NCBI GenBank assembly: GCA_015231325.1
Contig: JADGBS010000006.1
Location: 1-43,580 of the forward strand
From: Oligoflexia bacterium
GTDB taxonomy: Bacteria; Bdellovibrionota; Bacteriovoracia; Bacteriovoracales; Bacteriovoracaceae
Direction of reading: 5' to 3'
Length of the DNA: 43,580 bases
Position 1 is the first letter of the stretch; each line of letters starts with the position of its first letter. The notes under the pieces were generated by a model. It saw only the letters and a program-made list of their open reading frames with translations. It was not told the origin of the DNA and ran no database searches. A program made the translations under genes and the position numbers. Below are positions 7,889-16,433 of this stretch, in pieces.

Positions 7889-10069
7889 ATGACAAACAAA
7901 GCTAACATTGCAGACAAAATCGACATAAAAATTTTAATTGCAGAAGAACGTACAAGTGAACTAGAAAAAATGGTCGAAGAATTATCTACTTGTGGAGAGT
8001 TACAAACCGCCACTAATGAAGAAGAAACGCTAAAAAAATATGCAGAATTTATGCCAGATGTAATTGTTTTTAGCGACAAAATTGCAGGTGATAATTTTAA
8101 TAGTTTTGTGCAAAAGCTTGGCCAAAAATGTCAGAGGGCATTAAAAATAGTTATCTCAAATGATTTTAATAATATTGAGATCATTCTAGATGCGATTGAA
8201 AAAAATTTAGTTGATAAATATCTCCGTAGTCCGCTTAATTATTCAGAATTAAGGAATAACTTAGTCACAAAATACTTTAAGACCTCAATCAGTGCGCTTA
8301 AAAACGAGGAAAAAGTGTCCATCTACAAAAAATTAGGAACAATATTTGATAAAGTACACGAGAGTGAAGCGATTAAAAAACAGGCCGAAACCCAACTGGC
8401 AGAGGTAGGTAAAATTAAGGAGGAAAGTATACTCAAGGTAAAAGAATTGGTAGGCGAAATTAAAAAAGATCAATTAAAATTGACTACCATGGAAGAGACA
8501 GTTCACTCGTTACATAAAAATCAGGAAAAATTAAATGAATCGATAACCCAAAAAAATAAAATAATTGAAGAATTACAGCAAGAGAAAGAAAAATTGCAAG
8601 ATAGCTTGAATGAAATCGAGGCAGTCAGTGACTCTGAAAAAAATGCCATCGTCTCGATCAGTGAAGATTTTAGTATTATTAAAAATATAAATGATGAAAA
8701 TTCTGCAGCATCTTATAATAATGACTATGCCGTGCTTTTGGTTGATGATGAAAAAGAAATATTGCGAGGACTGGAAAGGTTACTTTCTAAAAAATTCAAA
8801 ATTTACACTGCAATAAATGCCGAAAATGCAATACAAGTGTTCAATGAGCATCCAGACATTAAACTGGTATTTACCGATCAAATGATGCCGGGAAAAACTG
8901 GAATTGAATTAGCAGGAGACCTACATAAGCTAAATAGTCTCATTCCGATCAATCTTTTAACCGGATACGCAGAGGTCGATACCGCAATCAAGGCAATCAA
9001 TACTGGAAACATTAAGAAATTTTTTAGTAAACCTATTTCCGGCGTGGAATTGGAAAGTGAAATCATCAAAGGATTTAATGAATACAGCGAAGATAAAGTG
9101 AAAAATGATCTCGTGACAGGGGCAAAAAATTTAGTAGTGAATAAGATCAAAAAATTATCCCTGAAGTCAAGAGAGCTGGAGCATCAAAATCAAAAATTTA
9201 TTGTTGAGGTGAGTAAATTACGGACAGAAAATGATCTACTACAAAAAGACGTTGACCAACTGAGAACTATGGTAGAAGAAATGAAGGTAGGGGTAGAAAA
9301 AGAACGCAATAACATGTTAAAGGAGATGCACGCTGAAAAAGAAAAATTTGAGCAGGAAATGCAACTAAAAAAAGAAAGGGCCGAAAAAGAAATTGAATTC
9401 TTAAAAAAAGAAAATAAGGAAGAGGTTGAAAAACAGAAAAAGATATTAGATGAAGAAAAGGTCAAAGCATTGGCGGAAATTGAAGTTTTGAGACAAAAAA
9501 ATCAAGCAGAAATCAATATTTTAAGAGAAAAAAGTAGCAGAGAACTAGAAGCAGTGCAAAAGCAGTTTATGGAAGAAAAAGAGCGGACTGTCAGAGAGCA
9601 ACAAGAATATAAGGAAAAGCTACAACGGGATTTCGCAGAAGAGGAACAAAAAGCGCGAGCAGAGATTTACCGGATAAAAAACAGTGCAGAGGAGGAGCGT
9701 CGTACAGCAAAAGCAAAATTAGACCAGGAATTGCAGATTATAAAAACAAAAAGTGAAGAAGAAAATGATCGTTTGCGCTCTACAATTACTCGCGATCTTG
9801 ATTTGTACACTGCACAAGCGGAAAAAGAGATATCAAAGTTGAAGGATGAGGTGAGTAAAAGTACGCGTCTTCTAAAAGAAAAAGAAGATCAGCTGCGTTC
9901 GATTGAAAATGCTTCTAACAAATTTGAAGAGGAGTATTCTTTGATTGTCAAAGAAAAGAATCAAGCAGTAAAAAAATTAAGTGAGATAGCTGAGAAATAT
10001 GAAATGGTGACACAATCTCGAGAATCATTGCTTTCTGAGATTGAACAATTAAAAGGTTCCGGCGAATAG
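7889..10069 (+). CDS. Double-receiver response regulator with a long coiled coil
   Basis: The 726-residue protein has a degenerate receiver domain (about 12-130), a coiled coil (about 135-250), a second receiver (280-400) and a very long charged coiled coil to the end (about 410-720). The first receiver has E19/E20 in the acidic pocket and S62 where the phospho-aspartate should be, so it probably cannot be phosphorylated. The second is canonical: DDE near 286, acceptor D330 in TDQMMPG, threonine in LLTGY and lysine in SKP. There is no DNA-binding or enzymatic output, so the coiled coil is likely the output, as in scaffolding or polarity proteins. The next gene downstream is a ParA-like ATPase. 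A role as a phosphorylation-controlled scaffold is inference. Confidence 0.7.
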   Translation: MTNKANIADKIDIKILIAEERTSELEKMVEELSTCGELQTATNEEETLKKYAEFMPDVIVFSDKIAGDNFNSFVQKLGQKCQRALKIVISNDFNNIEIILDAIEKNLVDKYLRSPLNYSELRNNLVTKYFKTSISALKNEEKVSIYKKLGTIFDKVHESEAIKKQAETQLAEVGKIKEESILKVKELVGEIKKDQLKLTTMEETVHSLHKNQEKLNESITQKNKIIEELQQEKEKLQDSLNEIEAVSDSEKNAIVSISEDFSIIKNINDENSAASYNNDYAVLLVDDEKEILRGLERLLSKKFKIYTAINAENAIQVFNEHPDIKLVFTDQMMPGKTGIELAGDLHKLNSLIPINLLTGYAEVDTAIKAINTGNIKKFFSKPISGVELESEIIKGFNEYSEDKVKNDLVTGAKNLVVNKIKKLSLKSRELEHQNQKFIVEVSKLRTENDLLQKDVDQLRTMVEEMKVGVEKERNNMLKEMHAEKEKFEQEMQLKKERAEKEIEFLKKENKEEVEKQKKILDEEKVKALAEIEVLRQKNQAEINILREKSSRELEAVQKQFMEEKERTVREQQEYKEKLQRDFAEEEQKARAEIYRIKNSAEEERRTAKAKLDQELQIIKTKSEEENDRLRSTITRDLDLYTAQAEKEISKLKDEVSKSTRLLKEKEDQLRSIENASNKFEEEYSLIVKEKNQAVKKLSEIAEKYEMVTQSRESLLSEIEQLKGSGE

Positions 10070-10080
10070 TTCCCTATAAC

Positions 10081-10120
10081 GAATGGTCATGAACGATCAC
10101 GAACGGTCACGAACGGTCAT
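10081..10120. repeat. Four 10-bp iteron-like repeats upstream of parA
   Basis: The consensus GAACGGTCAC occurs four times without spacing; copies differ by one or two bases (GAATGGTCAT, GAACGATCAC, GAACGGTCAC, GAACGGTCAT). They lie 129 bp before the ParA-like gene. Arrays of this kind serve as operators or centromere sites for partition proteins. Chance tandem duplication is the alternative, but sequence divergence between copies argues that the array is not brand new. Confidence 0.6.
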
Positions 10121-10248
10121 CTGTATTGATCAAGTATTGGTACACCCGTCTAAAATAAGTCAGATACTTGCAGATTTAATTATTTATTCGTAAAATTTCC
10201 ATAAGAACATTATGATAACAATAATCCAGAAATAGAGGGGGGTAAAGA

Positions 10249-11031
10249 ATGCGACGAATAATTTCCATTATCAATCACAAAGGGGGGGTAGGAAAAACGT
10301 GTTGTTGTGTACATGTCGGTGCAGGTCTGGCCAAAAGTGGACGAAAAGTTTTGCTGGTCGATTTGGATAAACAACGAAATTTGACCCAAAGTTTTTTTGG
10401 CGACAGTTTACAAAATGAGCAAGGAATCGCCGACGCAATTCTTAATCGTCGGGAGATTAACTTGTCATCGATTGCCAGAACAACCACCATTGACGGTCTG
10501 TTCGTAATTCCTGCAACCAACTCGCTTCAAGGGCTCGAGTCTTCTCTTTTTAACGAAATTGGTCGAGAATATTTTTTGAAGGAGGCGTTGTCGGTTCCTT
10601 TTATTGAACAATTTGATTACGTAATATTAGACAACTCACCACATGCTGGCCTGATTTCGGTAAATTCCCTGGTGGCCAGTGAATATTTCTTAGTACCTAT
10701 TGCTACTGAGTACTTTTCTCTTACTGGAATAAAATCTATTTTTGAGACAATTCAGAAGATTAGAAGGCTTAATCCTGAGTTAAAAAATTTGGGATTACTG
10801 CTAAGTATGGTGGATAAAAGAGAGGGAATATCGAAGGATACGATGAAAATCCTTAACGATAATTTTCGGATGGAAATCTTTAATAATTTCATTAGAATTA
10901 ATACTCATTTTAAATCATGTCCATCACAACGTAAAACAATCTTTGATATTGAATCGGCGTCAGGAAAAGGTTACACTGACTATATGAATGTTACTCAGGA
11001 AATCGAACAAAGGCTACAACAGTGGCATTAA
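10249..11031 (+). CDS. ParA/Soj-family partition ATPase
   Basis: A 260-residue ATPase with the deviant Walker A KGGVGKT (residues 11-17, signature lysine K11), the A' motif LVDLDKQRN with aspartates, and Walker B YVILDNSP. There is no N-terminal DNA-binding extension, so it is of the small ParA type. Relatives form ATP-dependent gradients on the nucleoid and position plasmids, chromosomes, chemoreceptor arrays or carboxysomes. The Shine-Dalgarno is a strong AGGGGGG before ATG 10249. The 3' end overlaps an 84-residue gene by 10 bp, the usual place of the ParB-like or McdB-like partner. In this context it may position the magnetosome chain, or it may be a captured plasmid partition gene. Confidence 0.75.
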   Translation: MRRIISIINHKGGVGKTCCCVHVGAGLAKSGRKVLLVDLDKQRNLTQSFFGDSLQNEQGIADAILNRREINLSSIARTTTIDGLFVIPATNSLQGLESSLFNEIGREYFLKEALSVPFIEQFDYVILDNSPHAGLISVNSLVASEYFLVPIATEYFSLTGIKSIFETIQKIRRLNPELKNLGLLLSMVDKREGISKDTMKILNDNFRMEIFNNFIRINTHFKSCPSQRKTIFDIESASGKGYTDYMNVTQEIEQRLQQWH

Positions 11032-11276
11032 ATGTAGAAGAAATCGGCAAAGAATTGTTTGCGAATATCCATAATGAGAGTGCGAAAACGGAAGTCCGAG
11101 AGGAAATTCCGAGGTTACTAAGTCGAGAGGATGAGATCTTTTTGCGTCAATTAGAACAATTTAGTAACCAGGAAAAGCAATATCTTAATAGCTTTTCTAA
11201 ACAGGAAATTATGCAAGCGTTGAAACTTTTTTCTAAGCGCGAACAAATTTTGGATAAAATTGCTAGGCTGATGTAG
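11022..11276 (+). CDS. Small helical partner of the ParA-like ATPase
   Basis: An 84-residue, highly charged and almost wholly helical protein with GTG start 11022 inside the end of the ParA gene. I recognise no family. There is no obvious ribbon-helix-helix or helix-turn-helix, but residues 30-84 (LSREDEIFLRQLEQF onward) could form amphipathic helices. Position and size match the small adaptor or centromere-binding proteins that follow parA genes. Its stop codon falls in the first unit of an ATGTAG tandem array. Confidence 0.55.
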   Translation: MALNVEEIGKELFANIHNESAKTEVREEIPRLLSREDEIFLRQLEQFSNQEKQYLNSFSKQEIMQALKLFSKREQILDKIARLM

Positions 11277-11300
11277 ATGTAGATGTAGATGTAGATGTAG
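11271..11300. repeat. Five ATGTAG hexamer repeats
   Basis: ATGTAG is repeated five times; the first unit holds the final Met and stop codon of the ParA partner gene. The array ends seven bases before the left arm of the 63-bp inverted repeat. Confidence 0.85.
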
Positions 11301-11306
11301 ATGAGA

Positions 11307-11369
11307 CGTATTAGTTTAGCCTAGTGAAGTAAATTGGGTCAAATCCGGTTAGCGAGAGTAGCAGCAAGC
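11307..11369. repeat. Left arm of a 63-bp inverted repeat pair
   Basis: The 63 bases are the reverse complement of 13165-13227 with three mismatches (60 of 63 identical). The two arms enclose an exported-protein gene on the minus strand. The arm holds a copy of the last bases of the actin-like gene (CGTATTAG), showing that it derives from, or was copied from, the sequence downstream of that gene. Confidence 0.85.
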
Positions 11370-11516
11370 TGGTAGCAGTTCGGTTTGACAAGTTTGTCAG
11401 TTTCCCCCCTACTGGACGTGGCCAATTAAAAAGTCACATTGATATTATGATGAGTCTGCTTCTGTAAATCTAAAAAAACGCAGAATTGTTGAAATATAAT
11501 TCCGTTTTAAAAAAAT

Positions 11517-12848
11517 TCAATCAAGGGGAAGCACCGCTCCGTTTGGAGCTATTATTGAATGAAATCCTGATGAGGAGTCCAGTGCTTGATCACCTGGAAG
11601 TAATGCTTGTATCCTCATTCCTGTATCGTGAATCAGTTGCATCAAATCAGGTCCTTGTTTTGATGCGATATAAGCGATGGCGGAGGTAAATTTTTGTGAT
11701 TTTTTAACACTTACTAGATTAGAACATACGTTCGCAATCAGTTGTAAATACATTGCCTCGCTTTTATTTTTTTGAAAAATACCGTTAAATGACACTTGTA
11801 TAGATGGATCTAGAGAAAATTTCCCATCCTCTTTTTTCAAGGTAACGGTGCAATTAAAATAAGTATTACTATGCGCCATCCATTTAAAAGGTGCATTACC
11901 ATTTCCAATTGCTAATGGTCTCACTCCATGAGAAGGGATATCCAGCATTTCCAATAAATCATTAAAATATATTAGTGTATTTTCCCCATTAAAGAAGTGG
12001 TCTGCACGAAAAATAATATTACGACCATTGTCATCATCTCCTCCAGTATACCTGCTTTGTCTAAAAGTAGTATCTGCTTGAATCGTTGCATAAACATAGT
12101 CGGTATTGCCAAAGTCAGTTTCGCTTTCCGAATTGGTCTCAATTCCCATATTTCTTCTTTTGATGCTATCGTAAGTTAATACACTTTCCCCTTTCTTTAT
12201 CCAATTTTTTTCTGGCGCTATCCTAGTGCCATGAACCAAAGAAAAAGCATTGATTATTTCTTTGAAACCAGCAAATCCTGTTGTGTATTCACCTGTAACA
12301 ATGGTTGGCCGTTGTCCTGCTTCAACATCTAATTCGCACTTTTGAATAACGAAATCTTGAAGAATGGAAAAATTGATGGAATCTAAATCGGACATTGTTT
12401 GGGCACTTACCATACGATTAAGCCTTTCTTGGACATTCTCTTTTGCTCTATTGGACAGGTCTCCTATTTCCTTATCACTAAGATTTATTGGCGGTTGTAT
12501 TTGTTCGTTTATTTTCGAAGCTATCTTACGTATTTCCTCAGGTGAACAATTGCTAGGCGCCGAGGGGGATCTTATGTACTTTTGCATTTGTACAATTTTA
12601 GGCATAATCCCATCGAAATGTTTTTTGTCAGCATTTTTTTGGGCATTTACACCTGCCTGACAACTTATTTCTGTGTTTGATCCCGGACCAGATGCCACTC
12701 TGGAGAGGGAGATAATAGCGTTGGTCACTACTTCGCTGGAAGAGGAACTTGCTGCTTTTGCCAGGCCGAGAAAATGAAGCAACATAACCACAATAGTGGT
12801 ACTACAGGCGGTGACAAAAATTGACTTTTTCAGTGAGGGTGTTGTCAT
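11517..12848 (-). CDS. Exported protein of unknown function inside inverted repeats
   Basis: The 443-residue protein has a typical signal peptide: basic MTTPSLKKS start, a hydrophobic core and an AKA cleavage site near residue 32. The mature part has five or so cysteines, a helical N-terminal third and a more polar, beta-rich C-terminal half with DDDNG-type and GNGNAPFKW segments. I do not recognise the family. It is the only gene between the 63-bp inverted repeats. It faces the opposite way from the ParA operon and the same way as the actin-like operon upstream of it. The Shine-Dalgarno is weak (GAAATGAG). It may be cargo of a mobile or duplicated segment. Confidence 0.6.
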   Translation of the reverse strand: MTTPSLKKSIFVTACSTTIVVMLLHFLGLAKAASSSSSEVVTNAIISLSRVASGPGSNTEISCQAGVNAQKNADKKHFDGIMPKIVQMQKYIRSPSAPSNCSPEEIRKIASKINEQIQPPINLSDKEIGDLSNRAKENVQERLNRMVSAQTMSDLDSINFSILQDFVIQKCELDVEAGQRPTIVTGEYTTGFAGFKEIINAFSLVHGTRIAPEKNWIKKGESVLTYDSIKRRNMGIETNSESETDFGNTDYVYATIQADTTFRQSRYTGGDDDNGRNIIFRADHFFNGENTLIYFNDLLEMLDIPSHGVRPLAIGNGNAPFKWMAHSNTYFNCTVTLKKEDGKFSLDPSIQVSFNGIFQKNKSEAMYLQLIANVCSNLVSVKKSQKFTSAIAYIASKQGPDLMQLIHDTGMRIQALLPGDQALDSSSGFHSIIAPNGAVLPLD

Positions 12849-13164
12849 TTTTATCTCATTTCCGAAAGGTTAATATGGTCTAGTAATGCTCGGGGGCATC
12901 AATGTGCAAGTAACATGTGTTTGCTATCGGAGACAATGAGGGGGTTACTTTAATTTTTTTAGATGGTATAACTCCGGACTTTTGGTTGATAAATAAAATG
13001 CCAATTAAAATTTAAAACATACAAATTTAATCTAGTAATAATTTGTAGATTAAGTGAGATGAGTCCGAGTAAAATTATTTTGTCCAAAAAATAATCCTCG
13101 CGAATTGCCGGGAAAGTGCGTCAACGATTTATTCGACATATTGGCCCTGCACCCTCTCTTCACT
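12849..13164. other. Intergenic region without a recognisable gene
   Basis: The 316 bases between the exported-protein gene and the right inverted-repeat arm contain no open frame with a plausible start and no clear RNA gene. The part next to 12848 must hold the promoter of the minus-strand exported-protein gene, but no convincing -35/-10 pair can be picked by eye. Confidence 0.5.
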
Positions 13165-13227
13165 GCTTGCTGCTACCCTCGCTAACCGGATTTGACCCAA
13201 TTTACTTCACTACGCCAAACTAATACG
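13165..13227. repeat. Right arm of the 63-bp inverted repeat pair
   Basis: The arm is complementary to 11307-11369 with three mismatches. It overlaps the last two codons and the stop (13220-13227) of the actin-like gene, so the repeat boundary is set by that gene's 3' end. Confidence 0.85.
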
Positions 13228-14440
13228 ATGAAACGGATTCTTTGACAATCTCAGAGTCTTTTTGTTCCTTTAGCTGGATTCCTAAAAGCAAGTTGTACAA
13301 TGGCGCATGGTCTACATAGATCTGTCGCGGATTGTAACCATTTTGAATAAGTGCCGTTCGTAATATTTCACCGCTAAAGACAGCACCCCCTCCCATGATC
13401 AATAGGGCATCGACCGGTAAGATCAAATTTACAAAATATGCGCTAATAATATTAGTAATTTCTTTGTTAAAATCTTTATTTAGATCCCATCTGACGTTGT
13501 CAATTAATGTAGAAATATCAAAATCATTTTTTTCACCTTGGCCGTCTATTCTATTTTTGCCATGTATTTTACCTTTGCTATTTGTTCTACTTTGAATATT
13601 TTTTTGCAATTGCTCTTCTTTCTGGCCATTTCGATGTTTGGCAATTTCTATCTCTACTGCCTCACACCCCAATTCAATTTGTTTGATCGCCCAAAGATAG
13701 TTTATCTCGTTGATTCCCGCTTCGAGTAACATTTTTAATAGTTTCTGATAGTAATAGAACATACCAATATCGAGTACTTGAAAGTAGCGAACTCCTTCCT
13801 GGAAATCGATGGCATAAACCTTACTGGTATTATGACCAATATCCACGACTAGGGCATGGCGAAATTCTCCTATCTTCTCCTGCACTAAAGCAGCAATTCC
13901 CTCGCTACCCCATAAAAAGTTAACTTTTAGATTGATATCTTTTCTGATAATTCTTTGATCAAATCTGCGCATGGCCTTTACTTGATAAGGAAAGTGACAA
14001 GAGATCTCACCAATTTCACGAATTATTTTCTGAAAAAGGTTTAACTTAGATAGGGCATCGATTACAAAAAATACTTCAATCTCTTCATTGTGGTCACTAA
14101 AATCGAAAAGAATTTTATGAAAAAATAATTTTCCACTATGGTGAGTAATTTTGGTGAGGAAAGGTAATTTCTCATCTGGATAAATACGTTGATTGTGCCC
14201 CTCACTACTATCCTGGCCTATTTGATAAAACTTCTCTTCATCATTATCTTCTTCTTGGTAGTGAATCTGCGTAGGATAAAGCTGCTCGGAAGATTGAGGT
14301 ATTTCACAGATCATCGAGGGAAAAAAGGTTCTTCCATAGATAGTTCCATATTTGTCGTTTTGTCCAATGTCCCCATCTAATACCAATACTTTGAAATAAA
14401 AATCTCCCGGATCGATAAAAATTTTTTTCATAGATCTCAC
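13220..14440 (-). CDS. Divergent actin-like ATPase (ParM/MamK superfamily)
   Basis: The 406-residue protein shows the actin/Hsp70 fold signatures: a first phosphate loop near the start (IFIDPGDFYFK), a second phosphate loop VVDIGHNTSKVYAI near the middle, and the adenosine motif LLIMGGGAVF near residue 355. It does not match MamK closely; it is nearer to plasmid ParM/StbA and the second actin of mad-type magnetosome clusters (Mad28). A charged insert with many Lys, Gln and Asn (about 270-310) lies between the phosphate and adenosine motifs. The longest frame starts at GTG 14440; ATG 14431 is equally possible. It lies 14 bp after a helical protein and is the last gene of a four-gene operon with another actin-like gene. 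Confidence 0.7.
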   Translation of the reverse strand: MRSMKKIFIDPGDFYFKVLVLDGDIGQNDKYGTIYGRTFFPSMICEIPQSSEQLYPTQIHYQEEDNDEEKFYQIGQDSSEGHNQRIYPDEKLPFLTKITHHSGKLFFHKILFDFSDHNEEIEVFFVIDALSKLNLFQKIIREIGEISCHFPYQVKAMRRFDQRIIRKDINLKVNFLWGSEGIAALVQEKIGEFRHALVVDIGHNTSKVYAIDFQEGVRYFQVLDIGMFYYYQKLLKMLLEAGINEINYLWAIKQIELGCEAVEIEIAKHRNGQKEEQLQKNIQSRTNSKGKIHGKNRIDGQGEKNDFDISTLIDNVRWDLNKDFNKEITNIISAYFVNLILPVDALLIMGGGAVFSGEILRTALIQNGYNPRQIYVDHAPLYNLLLGIQLKEQKDSEIVKESVSSY

Positions 14441-14454
14441 AAAAAATCGGTGAC

Positions 14455-15048
14455 CTAAAATTTGATTATCTTATTAGATTTTTCTCTTCTAAGTTCCTTG
14501 AAGTTTTTCCGCTTTTTTGTGGTGGTGCTATCTGCTTGTAATTCAACCAGCTGAGCAGCGTCTGTGGGGTAAAAATTATCGAGGTTTCTTACAGAGGAGG
14601 CCGCGGCCGCGGCAGTGGCGGCACTGCCGATACTGCCAGTCGTAGCGGAGGACGAAGGTAAATTTCTTATTTCTCTGATGATTGATTTTATCTCACGGAT
14701 TTCCGCGATAATAGTCGACTCACCAATGCCATTTAATTTATCGTTTCTTTCTTCCAAGAGAAAGTCTAAATAATCAATTTTATCGCGAGTGGTTTCATAA
14801 AGTCTACCGGTAATGAAAGTTTCAATCAAATTTTGAAAAGCGACTAATGGATCTTTTCCCTTCCTTTTGCTCTTCTGCACAAGTTTCATATACATCTTGA
14901 GAATAAGTTTTAATACTGCTTTCGATGCCTCTGGATGGCATTTTACAAAGCTACCTAGTAAATCCTTCAGCTCTTGATCAACCACAAGATAGTAGAGTCC
15001 CTCGGTGTTTGTCGCTTCGCTTACGGCTTCGCTTACTGCCCCTTCCAT
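14455..15048 (-). CDS. Helical linker protein between two actin-like genes
   Basis: A 197-residue protein, helical for residues 10-135, then an Ala/Ser/Thr-rich flexible stretch and a very basic tail (TTKKRKNFKELRREKSNK). ATG 15048 is preferred because AGGGGAG stands just upstream; a longer frame from 15102 overlaps the previous stop as TAATG. I recognise no family. The position between two filament-forming ATPases and the basic tail suggest an adaptor that binds filament, DNA or membrane, comparable in place to ParR. This is inference from context only. Confidence 0.55.
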   Translation of the reverse strand: MEGAVSEAVSEATNTEGLYYLVVDQELKDLLGSFVKCHPEASKAVLKLILKMYMKLVQKSKRKGKDPLVAFQNLIETFITGRLYETTRDKIDYLDFLLEERNDKLNGIGESTIIAEIREIKSIIREIRNLPSSSATTGSIGSAATAAAAASSVRNLDNFYPTDAAQLVELQADSTTTKKRKNFKELRREKSNKIIKF

Positions 15049-15101
15049 TATTCTCCCCTTGCTAAATGGTATATGGTGTAGTGAATATGTTCTGTAGACC
15101 A

Positions 15102-16328
15102 TTAGGCGGTATCTTGGATAATCTCTTTGATGTTAAAGCTAGGATCAACTTCTGCTTCTAGCTCAACTGCCACGTGATCGCGTGCCAGAAGCATAAATCC
15201 AATGCAGTTCATATAGCGGGGATCAATCCCAATAGTTTGAGGATTGATTACCTTCTGTTCTAGCATATCTCCCTGCCATCCAAAATAATTACCGACTTCA
15301 CTCTTTATAGTATCAAAAAGAAGATGAGAACCACCACCGATTATTAAGTAGTAATCGATGCTGTGACCTTTTTGTGACAAGATAGAAATATCATTGGAAA
15401 CTTGCTGTACAATACTGCGGGCCATCATCTGACATTCATGGGTCAAGAATTTGCTAAAATCGTAAATGCCTACTCCTGGGACCTCGATTTTATAATCCTT
15501 AAATGGCAGTTTTTCCATGATCCGTTGTTCAGGGATCTTAAACTTCTGTTCGCTCGATTCAAAAATAATTCGTGATATGTTTTTGGTAATAGTATGAATT
15601 CCAGCGGTTACAGAATCGGAGAGATTAATTTCGGCCTCGTTATCAATAATGGGTAATTTTATCCAAGTGCCATGACCAATATCTATGACATAGGTATTGT
15701 AGATATTCATATTATATTTACTAAAGAGCAAAGTCATATAGGCGCCATACGCTTGATATTGCATCACGCAAAACATGAGTTCAATTTCAATTTCTCGGGT
15801 TTCTGCTAGCGCTACATTTTTAGCGACAATTTTCAAAAATTTCTTTCCATCCCGCTCAACCAATTTTTCTTTTATATAGGCAAAAAACTTTTCGATTATG
15901 CTTTCACCATGACGAACGGTGATTCCAAAGCCCAGACCTACTTTTTTGATAGGCCGCCCCTTCTTTTCCATCTCCAATGCCAGTAACAACAACCCGGCCT
16001 TAGTGGCCAAGAAAGCATCATCATAATCTCTAATCAGCCCTTGGTCTGTAAACCAGTTAACCTTATCCGAATTTCTGGTCATCGCGCCGACATATCGCCA
16101 AGAATTTCGATTTTCATCGAATATTGCCAGGTTTCGCACCCAACGAACGTCTTTAGAGCGGTTCATCAGCCGCCAACTTTCTTCCATTTTGTCGCTTAAA
16201 GCGTCACCTACTACCGAAGAAAAAATTAAAACTGTATCATCACAACAAAATTTACAGGATGATGTACCCAGCTCACCACCAATGGTGGTGCACTCTTTTA
16301 GGTCGCTTTGACTATTGGCCTCACTCAC
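15102..16328 (-). CDS. ParM-like actin-family ATPase
   Basis: The 408-residue protein has the second phosphate motif YVIDIGHGTWIKLPI near residue 217 and the adenosine motif YLIIGGGSHLLFD near 338. Its middle contains the phrase VGAMTRNSDKVNW, of the kind found in plasmid and archaeal ParM-like proteins. The first 35 residues form an extra Cys-containing head (CKFCC) before the first beta strand. GTG 16328 follows an AAGGAAGG Shine-Dalgarno. It differs strongly from the second actin-like protein downstream, so this is not a recent duplication. In magnetosome clusters actins (MamK, Mad28) build the filament that aligns the chain; neither protein here is a canonical MamK. Confidence 0.7.
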   Translation of the reverse strand: MSEANSQSDLKECTTIGGELGTSSCKFCCDDTVLIFSSVVGDALSDKMEESWRLMNRSKDVRWVRNLAIFDENRNSWRYVGAMTRNSDKVNWFTDQGLIRDYDDAFLATKAGLLLLALEMEKKGRPIKKVGLGFGITVRHGESIIEKFFAYIKEKLVERDGKKFLKIVAKNVALAETREIEIELMFCVMQYQAYGAYMTLLFSKYNMNIYNTYVIDIGHGTWIKLPIIDNEAEINLSDSVTAGIHTITKNISRIIFESSEQKFKIPEQRIMEKLPFKDYKIEVPGVGIYDFSKFLTHECQMMARSIVQQVSNDISILSQKGHSIDYYLIIGGGSHLLFDTIKSEVGNYFGWQGDMLEQKVINPQTIGIDPRYMNCIGFMLLARDHVAVELEAEVDPSFNIKEIIQDTA

Positions 16329-16433
16329 GCTTTTGCCTTCCTTCTTATTTATTTACTTATTTAGTTAATATTTTGAAATTGATATTATTATCGGAGTTAA
16401 TTAATTATTTAATCTGATCATTCTTGCCTATCA

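Noticed and set aside
9190..9465. Open frame antisense to the coiled-coil regulator
   Set aside because: It is a Ser/Phe-rich shadow of the Glu/Lys-rich coiled-coil codons on the other strand and has no ribosome site.
10081..10120. CRISPR array
   Set aside because: The four units are 10 bp long with no spacers; they are direct tandem repeats.
13220..16328. Calling one of the two actin-like genes mamK
   Set aside because: Neither shows the MamK-specific sequence around the phosphate and adenosine motifs; both look closer to ParM-type proteins, so no symbol is given.
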